From NCBI RefSeq assembly GCF_963576615.1, contig NC_088714.1, positions 868,001-932,000 on the forward strand: DNA of 64,000 bases, given 5' to 3'. Origin of the DNA: Watersipora subatra. Its lineage: Eukaryota; Bryozoa; Gymnolaemata; Cheilostomatida; Watersiporidae. The notes beneath the pieces were generated by a model. The model made no database searches. It worked only from the letters and a program-made list of their open reading frames with translations, and was not told the DNA's origin. Shown here piece by piece: positions 34,001-43,248 of this stretch (its first letter is position 1; each line of letters opens with the position of its first letter). Position numbers and translations under genes: made by a program.

Positions 34001-36922
34001 CCACCATCCGCCACTCATTAGCCGCAGGATCATATTTCTCCACACTGTTGATGGCATCACCAGAACACCAGCCACCCACTGTCAAAAAACAAACACTACA
34101 AATATAAAGAGCGAGCAAAGCACTGGGAGAATGTGATGTCATCAAATATCTTCAATGAACCGACCTGTGCAACAACCATGTAAGTCAGACAGCCAATCAC
34201 AAATTTCAATTTACTAACTGAGTTGAGATCGTACCAGATTTCTACACAGCTAATGATTAACAACACAGCGATGAACAGCGATTTGGTAGAATAGTCTAGC
34301 ACCTAAGTATGTCTGGCTCTGTCGGTATGCTAGAGTAGGCTAAATTGCACCAGTAGAGGTCAAGGTTACAGACCTGGCATCACTCTGTAAAGCAGATGAA
34401 AGCTGAATCCCCAAATGGTGCATATAGGCAAACAATGAGCGTGATTGATCCAGATAACCATCGAGTGTGTGGCAAACAGCTATCAGCTAGCGTACCGATC
34501 CAAACATACATGTCGGACTAATGGCTAGCAAACAGACTCTAAGAGACCCACCCGCAAACAGAACCTCCCCACACTTGATGGGCTTCCTCGGTCGAGTTCG
34601 TGGGCCCTGCATAGACGACCTGTCTTGAGGAAGAAGGAGGTAATTCTTTGCCTCATCCACAAGGTCTCTGCATGACTCATCTGATTTGATGAGGAGGTCG
34701 GTACCGACGGTTCCGACGAGGAACTTGGGTTGCATCTGAGGAAACCTGACATGCTGGAGCACCTGCAAGAGGATGAACCAATCACAACATTACCTCAATA
34801 TAAGCAGCGTGCATTTGCTCTCCGTTCAATGAGCCATCAACTCTGTCAGCAATAGAAAGAATAATATGGACTTTGTTGAGATAGTCAGTTCCTACCATAG
34901 ACAAGTGGAGTTTCCTATCTTCAAGACTGTGTTTAACCCACGCCATAGCTGCGACGTACACCTGTTCCTCATTCTGTACGTTTAGCTCTTCACTCGATAT
35001 GATGTCTATTAGCTGATTGACAGGAAGTAACATGAACTCTTCACTATCCATTACCTGGCAACACAAAAAATAAACAGTTTGTCAGATTTGCAAAAGGGGC
35101 ATAGAGATTATCAGAGTTTCGACTCATCAAATGAATAGAATATCAGCTTTTTACACTTGTCTCTATATAGCGTAACTTCTATAGTATAGACACAAACAAG
35201 ATAATTCCTATGGTATAGTCATGAATAAGATAACTCGTGTAGGGAAGCCATAAATAAGACAACTCCTATAGCACACCTCCTGAAGCAACTATTATAGAAC
35301 AAGTGTTGGATCACCTCGGAGGTGATCCAACACTTGTTAAGGATGTTCTCAGTGTTTCAACTCACGTCACTGAAATGGTTCTGAGTAAATTTGTCGGCGG
35401 CTCGCAGGAGCTCAAGACAAGCGTGAGTGTCAGCGAATGCCCGTATGCCAAGAACATTGGACGGGGCCAACTGCTGCTTGAGAAACTCGCAGCAAATGTT
35501 TTGAATCTCTGTGAGGTGAAGTATACATGCTGCCGGCAGCAGTGTCTGTACATTAGATTCCTCCACTATTACATGGGCCGTATAACAGAAATCTGCAACA
35601 GGTGTAGAAAACAGTACGCAACAGAACATATAGAGAAAGTCTATCACTAAAATCAAAAAGAACTAGCCAATCGCAGCTGGTAATCAAGAAAATGAAGCAT
35701 CGTTCATGTGATTTTGCCCTAAAATGAACATGACATCGCATGTCATGTCTGGCTTTGTCATTACCACTAGCTAAACAATCTTCATAACCTATAACTAGCT
35801 GCATGGGAATTATCCACTCTCACAAGTCTTCCACCTGTGAGCATCCCCTATTACTGTCATGTAAGATGGTCTTAGTGAGCATATGTCGCTAGTCAACTAG
35901 AAAGTGATGAGTTGACGACTCCCAACTCACCAATCAGTGTCTGTAGAGCCATCTCATCCACATCTTTAATGGTTATCTCTGTCTGCTTGCTCTCAGCAAG
36001 TTCACCTGTCACATAAACCTTGATGTACATGCAGCACAACTACCACAAAAATGCTGCAGCAGTAAGTTCTCCTGCCACAGTTCTCTAGACAACTTACGCA
36101 TGTGTACTGTCAAAGTAAGAACACTGATCCTACAGATTGCAGTGAGATGGCTATGTGGGGTCAGTAACACTGATTGTAGGTAACATAATTTGACTAAGGC
36201 AGCATCATGCCTGATGCAACCTGACAATGAAAAGGAGCCACACACTTCGCGTAGTATTTATGTGAGCAATCTCTCGAAGGTCAACAGTGATGTCTACTTA
36301 ATTTACTGCAAGCAGAGGCTGCCCAAGTCTTTTTTAGAGCAATGTTGTACAATGTAGCAATGTTGACTCTGTGACCTTGGTTGAACATAACTGACTTCAG
36401 TGGCAAAAAAACCTTGACAACATGCCTAGTGGCAGAGAGCATTTTCAAAGTCCAATGCCATTTCTAATACCACTGATGGCCTGCTTGGGAATTGAACCGC
36501 AACCTAGTGTTTTCAGATCAGACGCTCTAAACCACTAGGCCGCGGCTTCTCCCTACTAACAACATAAGTTAAGAGAAATAATAGGCAGTACCTGTGAACA
36601 TGGCCCGGAAGTAAGGGCTACAAGCGGATAGGACAACCTTGTGGGCTGGTATTCTATGTGTGCCTACGCATATCGTCACGTCGCATAGCTCATGTCGTTT
36701 ATATAGCAAGCACATCGACTCTAGGAAATGTCTTGGGTGTTTATCTGATGTGTATGATAAGTGACCCATTCCACGAGAAGGACTAGAGTCTCCAGTTCGT
36801 GTGAAACTAGGCCGGTCTCCCAGTAGCATACTATATGACAGGTTTAAACCGACACTGCTGCTAGTTAAGTCATTTGACGCTTGTGCTGATGCTGTCACAT
36901 CTATGTTCATAGATTTTCTCAT
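19076..36922 (-). CDS. KLHL20: Kelch-like protein 20 (BTB-BACK-Kelch Cullin-3 adaptor), ten coding exons
   Basis: Coding exons in transcript order: 36592-36922, 35931-36005, 35366-35592, 34896-35054, 34552-34762, 33895-34078, 26337-26480, 24834-24967, 23685-23893, 19076-19267. Every junction is GT-AG and in phase, giving 621 aa (human KLHL20 is 609). Domains: a variable N-terminus (1-60), BTB from about residue 69 ([22 protein letters not shown]), BACK ([31 protein letters not shown]), and six Kelch repeats from about 325. Recognisable blocks include [31 protein letters not shown] and the C-terminal [17 protein letters not shown]. These match KLHL20/Drosophila diablo better than other KLHLs I recall. 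In known orthologs BTB-BACK binds Cullin-3 and the Kelch propeller binds substrates such as DAPK1 and PML; this role is inferred for this species. The first intron after the BACK/Kelch region (26481-33894) is 7.4 kb and full of repeats. Confidence 0.96.
19736..21137. mobile_element. 1.4-kb inverted-repeat element in KLHL20 intron, class unresolved
   Basis: The left end reads AAGACCTCAACGGAAGAAC and the right end is its inverted copy (complement AAGACCTCGACGGAAGGAC). The similarity runs about 35 bases, through ATCAATGTCACA. The interior has short unrecognised frames only (for example a 78-codon minus frame at 20141-20377). I found no clear target-site duplication: the flanks are TATATAG-rich on both sides. 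It is most likely a non-autonomous DNA transposon. It lies in the last KLHL20 intron (19268-23684). Confidence 0.6.
21526..21602. repeat. Two adjacent perfect hairpins sharing a core
   Basis: 21526-21576 is a perfect inverted repeat with 23-base arms (core CACTAGGG-TGGAA-CCCTAGTG). 21574-21602 repeats the same core with 12-base arms. A third half-core, TTCCACCCT, follows. They lie in the last KLHL20 intron, and the surrounding 21250-22000 also has short direct duplications (for example TCGTGTAAGAATCGATTGAA twice near 21265 and 21299). Confidence 0.85.
23047..23145. repeat. Direct duplication of about 50 bp
   Basis: AAAACTGCCACCCG through TTTACCTGTGGCGTTGGCTG occurs twice in tandem with small differences in the last KLHL20 intron. 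No other structure is evident between 22000 and 23680. Confidence 0.65.
24079..24812. repeat. 30-bp tandem array, about 24 copies, beside a KLHL20 exon
   Basis: Plus-strand unit is TTTAGACTCACACAGAGTTT followed by ACTATATTGC. It ends about 20 bases from the donor of the KLHL20 exon 24834-24967, inside the downstream intron. On the transcribed (minus) strand most units carry TGTGTGAGTC or TGTGTAAGTC, which resemble splice donors. The long open frames through it on both strands are periodic and not genes. Confidence 0.93.
25088..25231. repeat. 20-bp tandem array, about 7 copies
   Basis: Unit CCGGCCTCACCTATTTGCTG with changes at the first base pair. It lies in the KLHL20 intron 24968-26336, shortly upstream (in transcript order) of the acceptor branch region of exon 24834-24967. 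Confidence 0.92.
25306..26313. repeat. 53-bp tandem array, about 19 copies
   Basis: Unit starts ATGAGCTAACACCAACAGCT, continues ATGTTGCCGTCCAGAGTGGC and ends CGAATGAAATAGC. Variants (CAGCAACAG, CCAAAGTGG, GGCCAAATG) recur in blocks. The array stops only about 23 bases from the donor of KLHL20 exon 26337-26480, so nearly the whole downstream intron is satellite. Confidence 0.94.
26741..27949. repeat. 25-bp tandem array, about 48 copies, with higher-order blocks
   Basis: Unit CAGTGCACCCTCAGGATACG followed by ATATA. Marker variants recur at fixed distances (the GGGTACGATGTA variant at about 27128 and 27378, 250 bp or ten units apart; the CTCAAGATACG variant about 325 bp apart), showing segmental duplication inside the array. 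All three plus frames are open for long stretches because 25-bp units cycle the frame; none is a gene. It lies in the 7.4-kb KLHL20 intron. A smaller 15-bp array (CACCGGCAGCATCAA-like) sits at 26560-26620. Confidence 0.94.
29049..29168. repeat. 120-bp near-perfect palindrome
   Basis: CACGGGCTAGCCGGGTCACG at the left is matched by the complementary CGTGACCCAGCTAGCCCGTG at the right, with roughly 50-base arms and a short centre around AAATCGCATGTTG. It could be a small foldback MITE inserted in the pogo-like element. A second short hairpin (CCGACGTTGATTC / GAATCAACGTCGG) follows at 29178-29211. Confidence 0.8.
29482..33126 (+). mobile_element. P-element-like (THAP transposase) DNA transposon with ~400-bp terminal inverted repeats
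   Basis: The ends TAGCCTGTCTTGACAAGCTG (29482) and its inverted copy (ending 33126) belong to inverted repeats of about 408 bp (29482-29890 and about 32720-33126), with only scattered differences. The flanking GTAAAACCC at 29473-29481 and 33127-33135 is a target-site duplication. Because the end bases are shared, it can be read as 7 to 9 bp; P elements usually make 8. Inside, 30240-30358 encodes a THAP-type zinc-finger remnant ([14 protein letters not shown], then in another frame [15 protein letters not shown]), and 30913-31080 encodes [14 protein letters not shown] and [10 protein letters not shown]. The next exon, from 31193, encodes [17 protein letters not shown], and further on [11 protein letters not shown]. 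These are P/THAP9 transposase motifs, including the first RNase-H-like Asp. Frames shift and stop in several places and the C-terminal half is not recognisable, so this copy is unlikely to be autonomous. Confidence 0.85.
35298..35338. repeat. Perfect 41-base hairpin in KLHL20 intron 3
   Basis: AACAAGTGTTGGATCACCTC is followed, after one base, by its exact complement. It lies about 27 bases downstream (transcript sense) of the donor of KLHL20 exon 35366-35592. Confidence 0.9.
36473..36545 (-). repeat. tRNA-like SINE head or tRNA pseudogene
   Basis: On the minus strand this reads GCGGCCTAGTGGTTTAGAGC ... GCGGTTCAATTCCCAAGCAG, with an A-box-like and a good B-box (GGTTCAATTCC) at tRNA spacing. 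The arms pair poorly as a cloverleaf, so a tRNA-derived SINE is more likely than a functional tRNA. It lies in the first KLHL20 intron. Confidence 0.5.
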
Positions 36923-37602
36923 TATAGATGGCTCTATGGCTCACTGCGCATACACTCTGCAATGTAACACCACCACTAGTCTTTAAAAAAGTGGCAAACC
37001 TGTATTACTAATAATGATGGTACTATAAAGTGATACCCTATACTTCAAATACAGATCAGCTAGATAATCAGTGTCAGGAATAGCACAGCAAGTGATAAAA
37101 CGTTTGGTGTTCTACAACAAATTAGTTCTAATTGGTCCATTGCTTGTTTCTGTTTACAATTCATGAGAATTTCTTTGCTATGACCAATGACTGTTTCACA
37201 TATATGAATCAGATTATAGAATGGACTGTGAATTTATGACATCATCTTTGAGAATTGTGCAGAAGATAATATTTTACGTAGTTGATCGAAAGTTTTCTGG
37301 TTAGCCTGGCAAATACTCCAAGCTGCCACCCACATTTAGATAACGATAAGTTTAACTTTGGCAGCTAAATGAGATGGAGTTGACGCAAAAGGTAATATGA
37401 AACTACTGGCACCTATGACTGTCTCAAAAGATATACTCCAGCCAACCAAATAATGGGAAAAATAGCTGCAACCAACTACCATAAGACCAGAGAGAAAAGC
37501 TTACATACAAATAAAAAATACTCATAGAGCATACAAAAGAGTGGGTAAGCCTAGAAGTGTGCTCCAATTCATCATGAATGAACTTCAATTGTAAAGGAAA
37601 TT

Positions 37603-38195
37603 TTACTTGATACTGACTGTAGATAGTATGTAACATACATAGATAGTACTGACTGTAGGTAGTATGTAACATACATAGTTAGTACTGACTGTAGGTAGTA
37701 TGTAACATACATAGATAGTACTGACTGTAGGTAGTATGTAACATACATAGATAGTACTAACTGTAGGTAGTAAGCAACATACGTAGATAGTACTGACTGT
37801 AGATAGTATGTAACATATGTAGATAGTACTGACTGTAGGTAGTATGTAACATACATAGATAGTACTAACTGTAGATAGTATGCAACATACATAGATAGTA
37901 CTAACTGTAGGTAGTAGGTAACATACATAGATAGTACTGACTGTAGGTCGTATGTCATATGTAGATAGTACTGACTGTAGATAGTATGTAACATATGTAG
38001 ATAGTACTAACTGTAGATAGTATGTAACATATGTAAATACTACTGACTGTAGGTAGTAGGTAACATATGTAGATAGTACAAACTGTAGGTAGTAGGTAAC
38101 ATATGTAGATAGTACTGACTGTAGGTCATATGTAACATATGTAGATAATACTGACTGTAGATATCAGGTAACATTTGTAGATAATATTGAGTGTA
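37603..38195. repeat. 36-bp tandem array, about 16 copies
   Basis: Unit contains TAGTACTGACTGTAGGTAGT followed by ATGTAACATACATAGA. Copies differ at scattered positions (GACTG/AACTG, ACATAG/ATGTAG) and decay towards 38195. Confidence 0.92.
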
Positions 38196-38285
38196 CGTCA
38201 CTTCCATTTTTATTGCAGACGTGTTCTGTCAATACTAGGCCTAAATCCTGATAGAGATTAACAAAATTATTCAACTTTCGGCATT

Positions 38286-38840
38286 TTGGAAATTGGGAAA
38301 GCTAATGAAAACCATAAGATACCAGCACAAATATCCAGAACTCTTAGCCTGCTGTCTACAGACATCAAGCTAAGTGTGCTGAATCGTCATGTATACTCCT
38401 TCCTTTTATATAGCAGTGGGTGTTGGACATTTACTCAGATGGAAGGAAGAATGGAAGCAGTAGAAGTGAGGTTCCTAAGGTGAATGTTTCAAATATTTTG
38501 GACGGATAACATTACAAATTTAGAAGTATTAAGAAGAACAGAGAGAAAAAGGAACTTGGTGAAAACAATCAGAAAAAGACAGCGGGAGTTTTTTTAGGCA
38601 CAGAATACAAAAGGAGTATCTGAAGAACTTGACGGTAACAGGAAAAATTGAAAGAAAACAGAGCAGGGGCAGACAGCGGTTGGCCTACTTGGGAAGCTGA
38701 AGCAATTGGATGGCGACTCAACTACCAGAAAGAGAGAAAGCAGAGGTATCAGAGCAAGCATTGTTAAAAAGAACAAGGGATAGGAAGTGGTGAAGAGCCA
38801 TGATTGTCCACGACCTCGCAGGACATGACACTTAGAGAAA
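38286..38840 (+). mobile_element. LINE (non-LTR retrotransposon) fragment, C-terminal part of the reverse-transcriptase ORF
   Basis: Plus-strand translation gives LSVLNRHVYSFLLYSSGCWT and EGRMEAVEVRFLR. After frame changes it gives FWTDNITNLEVLRRTERKR, TVTGKIERKQSRGRQRLAYL and WRAMIVHDLAGHDT. This is the well-known tail of many endonuclease-reverse transcriptase LINEs (VYSxLLYGxExWT ... AxEMWFLRRMLRI ... GKIEGxRxRGRQR ... HDLAxHDT). Only the last 180 or so codons are present, with a stop and at least one frameshift. It is a dead, 5'-truncated copy. The clade cannot be named from this part alone. Confidence 0.82.
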
Positions 38841-40949
38841 GAACAAATCGATATCGAAAGTCTCCACTGTGAGATTGAGTGCAAGAAGTTTTCGAAGTAA
38901 AATAAACCGCTATTGTAGTATGTATCCTCACTCAAAGCAACTGCCTTATGTGGCGTAATAGACTTATTCTATGCAATACAAAAGTATCTCAAATAGCACA
39001 CTTTTATACACTGTTGTATATATGCGTGCTTGTATTATGACGATCTAAATGAGGTCTGAGGGTCGTGCGTTTTTCCGGTGGAGCCCAACATGGCGCTAGG
39101 CGTGTGAAACAAAATATAATCCTGTTATCCAATGCTTTGACGCTTATCTTGCTCACATCAACACCATAACGACACATACACCAGACCTAATAATACAATC
39201 CCAGAGTTGCTTCTCTATTATTCTACAATTCAAAATACAAGTTGTTGAACTAAAAATATACTTTCTTTGATAAATTAACCATATAATAATGAGTTATTAG
39301 TTATTAGCGATCTCAGATTTATTTTGCAGTTAGTATACGGTGGGTTTAATTAGTTTAGACTGATTGAAAAAAAAACATGTTGGGTTGTCTCATGACTCAT
39401 TTACCTCAAACAACTCTTAAAACAAAGGATTTTCATAGAATTCAATATATGAAGTAGAATGCAGCAGGCTGCAGAGAATCATTTGCACAGTCATGAAGGG
39501 TAATTAATTAAGACCTATTAATAATTGGATATGATTCATATATCACGCGTGAAAAAGTGCAAAGAATTTTCATACTTAGTTATAGATAAAGTAAAATTTA
39601 TTTAGCTTACAAATGACATTTATCCACACTTCACAAAGTTACTTGTTGGAACTATTAGCGATGTATAATTTGAGATCATCTTAAATAGATGCTGCACTCT
39701 AGTAGCAAATCTAATTTTTTTAGCAAACATTGTAACAAGAAAAAAATTGGTGCTCATGTTAACAATTTTGAACAAGTTCTAGTTCTAAAAATATGCGTAG
39801 AAGCATCAATATGAGAAACAGGTGTTTATAGCTGAAAAAAATGCACAAGGTTTGTCACGTTAACTTTGTTTTTGAACCAACAAAAATTGCTTTCAACATG
39901 CTACTGAAAATAGCAAATAAAAGGTTTAACGTCTTATTCAAACAACTAGTGTACGACTGTTATTAGACTCTCCTCTCCGGACTTGTCTGATCTTCCCATT
40001 AGCGAATCGTAGCGATATTATTTCAGATAAGTTAGACACATTGAAGTACAAAACTTTTTACAAGCTGACTAAAGATTTATAATATCAAGGCGCACCGCTC
40101 ATTCTATCCTAATGCGTGCTAAAGAAAAAGTTTAAGTAAGAGTAAGGTGTTTCTGTAGATATAGGCAAAATTATTTAACGTTTACCACTAATAATATAGC
40201 TAGTGTGTGATCTAATGGTCCATCTGGCCTCTTGGCAAAGATGAGCAAGTTTTACAATACTACCCGTATTGTAAAATGGAGTTTCTCAATAGATGTCACA
40301 ACCGCAATTTGTACTTGCATGATCTCAGGCTTTGTCATGACATCTCCGCACCAGATTTTCGTTTTTCCAGTTATTCAGAGGGAGACAATTACTTCACGTT
40401 TATTCCTAACAAAATATTTTATGTATTAAAATTGAATAATTGTTAATTTTTGTTAAATATATTGTTAGTTGTCATACAATTACTTAAATAAACGTCTGCT
40501 ATGTATTTTTATGTTTGTACATAATGTAAGTTTTTAAATTTTTATTTTTGCACCTGTTTGATCTGATTGTTAATAATATAAATGAAAAAGGCTCTGCCTA
40601 CGCGTCAGGTTTATCAGATGATGAGTGGGATATCATGCTTATGCATGAAACGTACGCTACCCCAATTGTTACGACGATTAAGGTACGTTGCCCTTCTGAC
40701 TTAATAAACCTGATCAAAGTATATCCAATAATATGTTGTATTGTATTTGTTAGAGTCACTTCAGCCTTGTGGTGGTCCATTAATTTGCAATTTTCAGGCC
40801 GGTTCAATTCGGACTCTTAAGGGACCATGAGAAATGAGACACCTGTGCATCAGGTTCATCAAATGATGAGGACTGCTAGGGGACTGGCAGTCCCGACGTG
40901 GGATCGTCCATGTGTATTAAGTACGTGCACAATTATTATTAGATCTGGA

Positions 40950-41025
40950 AAGATGATGGAGTAGCCAGAGGTAGCATGCTTGGCTGTGAGTCCAAACAGC
41001 TGTGGTTGAATACTGTGCAATCTTT
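40950..41025 (+). repeat. SINE-like tRNA-derived segment
   Basis: GTAGCCAGAGGTAGCATGCT followed by GCTGTGAGTCC and CTGTGGTTGAATACTG has tRNA-like A-box and B-box spacing. It is degenerate, so the call is tentative. Confidence 0.35.
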
Positions 41026-41304
41026 CTTTCTAATACTCTTAGAGTGGCTTCAGACAGGACACAACTTTTTATTACAGTAAAGACTAGATGAATGAACAGG
41101 TAAGGAAATAGTTACCCAATTAATTTGATTTAAGCTAGCATAAATCTTTACTATTATAATAGCCATGAAGCCAGCCTAATGTTACAAGTAATGACGTTAC
41201 TGGTAATGCCATTATGCGTAACGTAATTGAATTTTCGGCTAACGGCCAATGTTATTTACACATGCGACAACATTTGCGCAAGGACAACATTGTGTGGTGA
41301 TCAG

Positions 41305-41476
41305 ACCTGCCAACCCAAGAGTGGGGCAATGCGTGAGATTTGGTTTTGGGGCAATTGATGTATCAATGATAGTATATATAAGATTGTGGAAATTGGGGCA
41401 AAAATCTCACGCATTTTCATTTTTTCTTTGAGGCGATTGCGTGAGTCTCACGCCCAATGCGTGAGAGTTGGCAGGT
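41305..41476. mobile_element. Short MITE with ACCTGCCAAC inverted ends
   Basis: ACCTGCCAAC at the left end is matched by GTTGGCAGGT at the right. Inside, TGCGTGAG / CTCACGC words recur in inverted orientation. About 172 bp, non-coding. No convincing target-site duplication was seen. Confidence 0.6.
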
Positions 41477-41479
41477 ATG

Positions 41480-41570
41480 GTGGTGATGCAATTAGCATCA
41501 GCCCCACGTTTTGCAGACCTGGAGATTTTGAGTTCAAATCTAGTGCGAAGTAGATTTTTCGCTCTTAAAA
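41480..41570 (+). repeat. tRNA-derived SINE, copy 1
   Basis: A tRNA-like head (GTGATGCAATTAGCATCAGC ... GAGTTCAAATCTAG, with a B-box) is followed by the tail AGTGCGAAGTAGATTTTTC. The same tail follows a B-box at 48671-48693 on the minus strand, which supports a dispersed SINE family. Confidence 0.6.
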
Positions 41571-43048
41571 CTTTATCGCTATAAATTTACAGACGAAGGA
41601 CAACAGACAAACATAAATATTTATATATATACATGTATATATGGATTATATAGCTTTCTATAGATTTCAAGTACCGATATTAATAGTTTTAAATGAATAG
41701 TGATGCCTGAATAGTGGATAGTGATTATTTCACCTTTAGCTTATACAAAATGCATATTCCACTAAAAGTCATCAAAGTTCATGAAGCCAGCTTGAAGGGA
41801 ATAATCGAGAAACAGATAGTTTGAAGGGAATAATCGAAGACTCAATTCTACTAGGGTGCTAATGGCATAACTTTTAAATAGATCGATAGTCATACTTAAA
41901 AGACCTTCTACGACCTGATTAGAAAACTATTCAGTCTTATAATGTCTCGCTTTATTATGAATCAGATCCTCATTTTCCCTTTATCAAGGAGACAACAGTT
42001 ATACTAGCTAAATATTTTATGCATTAAATATATGCGAGTGTTACAATGTTTGTAAGTTATTACTAGCAGTTTAAGTAATAAGATAAATTATAGTGTATAA
42101 ACCATTTCTAATCTACATGTATATATACAGACATATATTAAGGTTTTAGAACTTTTAATTTTATACCTAAAAATGCTCGTTTTAAACGAGCATTTTTCAT
42201 CTTCTAGTTCCAGTTTTCTTTGTTTCTAGTTGTTCATTAAATTGATGAAGGTCCTCCTTTTGATTATCACAATTTATGATACCTTTCAAGTTTATTCTGT
42301 ACATAAAGCATGAGAATTTACCAAAATTGTAAATTCTCTGTTGAATGTTTTCTTAAGAAGTTGACCGTAAAAACTCATCAAGCTAATTTTATCAATTCAT
42401 AGAATTTATACCATCAGTATAATATAATCTAATATAAAACAAGCTCTCTGCAACTCTCTGATTCGCATCTCTCCGTCTCATTCTAATGATTCATTTTTAA
42501 TAGCGAGTTGCCAGAGTTTTAGAAGTTGAGATATCTAAGGCGTATTGTATGGCTCTTACCGATAAGACTAGATGCAAATCTTAGGAATGACCTTCTCAAT
42601 CTTGAATAGGAATTGCTCCATCTATTTTGTGTTAATTCTACTTCTAGTGAACTGAAAGGACTCACTTCTATTTAGTCAATTCAAACATAACTCGCAAAAG
42701 AGCAGATCATTGTGTTTGTGGAAATTTATTTTAGGATTGTTTTGCAAATTTGGTAACCTAGCCTGTATTATCTCTAAAATATGGCTTTCAGTCAAAATCA
42801 TTCACTAACTTAGTTGTTCACTAAACTTCTATTAGCCAAAATTAACTTTTAAAAGTCTATTCTGAACGTTTATAAAATTATGTAAAATTATTATTGCTTT
42901 GTGAGCTGTGAGTGCTTTGTGAGCTTTGTGAGCAGCTGAGGCGTGTTCAGAACAGACAGAGAAGACAACTACTTGGACACTGATTATCTAAAAATCTTTA
43001 TATCAAGAATAAGGCCACCAAGGGGTTTACTATAAAATAATAAAGCCC

Positions 43049-43054
43049 TTTATT
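43049..43054 (-). promoter_or_regulatory. Probable polyadenylation signal of CATSPERE
   Basis: TTTATT on the plus strand is AATAAA on the minus strand, 195 bases after the CATSPERE stop codon. Assigned by motif and position only. Confidence 0.55.
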
Positions 43055-43248
43055 TTATTAATAGTGATCATTATAACACAAACTGAAAAGAGAAGCTTTC
43101 AACACAACATACAAAATACATATAAATCAATAAAGCTTCAACGGTAACCATCTTGTTGAAGCTAAGTTGAAATAATGCGGCAGGTAAACAGGTCAGCTGA
43201 TAACAGAGTCAGCATAAAAATCTTTTTGATGCTCACAAATATCTACAA

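Larger units (their letters stand above)
36923..43248. other. Intergenic region between KLHL20 and CATSPERE
   Basis: Both neighbours are on the minus strand, so this holds the KLHL20 promoter (unrecognised) and the CATSPERE 3' UTR (43055-43248). I recognised a 36-bp array, a LINE fragment, SINE-like copies and one MITE, each listed separately. 38900-40900 and 41600-43000 show no gene. A 90-codon plus frame at 40548-40820 has no recognised family. A short palindrome (AAAATGCTCGTTT / AAACGAGCATTTT) lies at about 42171-42200. Confidence 0.55.

Noticed and set aside
35303-35650. 115-codon plus frame
   Set aside because: Antisense shadow of KLHL20 exon 35366-35592, which carries the conserved BTB/BACK protein on the minus strand.
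36473-36545. Functional tRNA gene on the minus strand
   Set aside because: The B-box is good, but the T-stem and anticodon stem pair poorly, so I list it as tRNA-derived repeat only.
40548-40820. 90-codon plus frame containing LSDDEWDIMLMHETY
   Set aside because: Acidic start recalls some transposase N-termini, but no family motif, splice signal or inverted ends were found.
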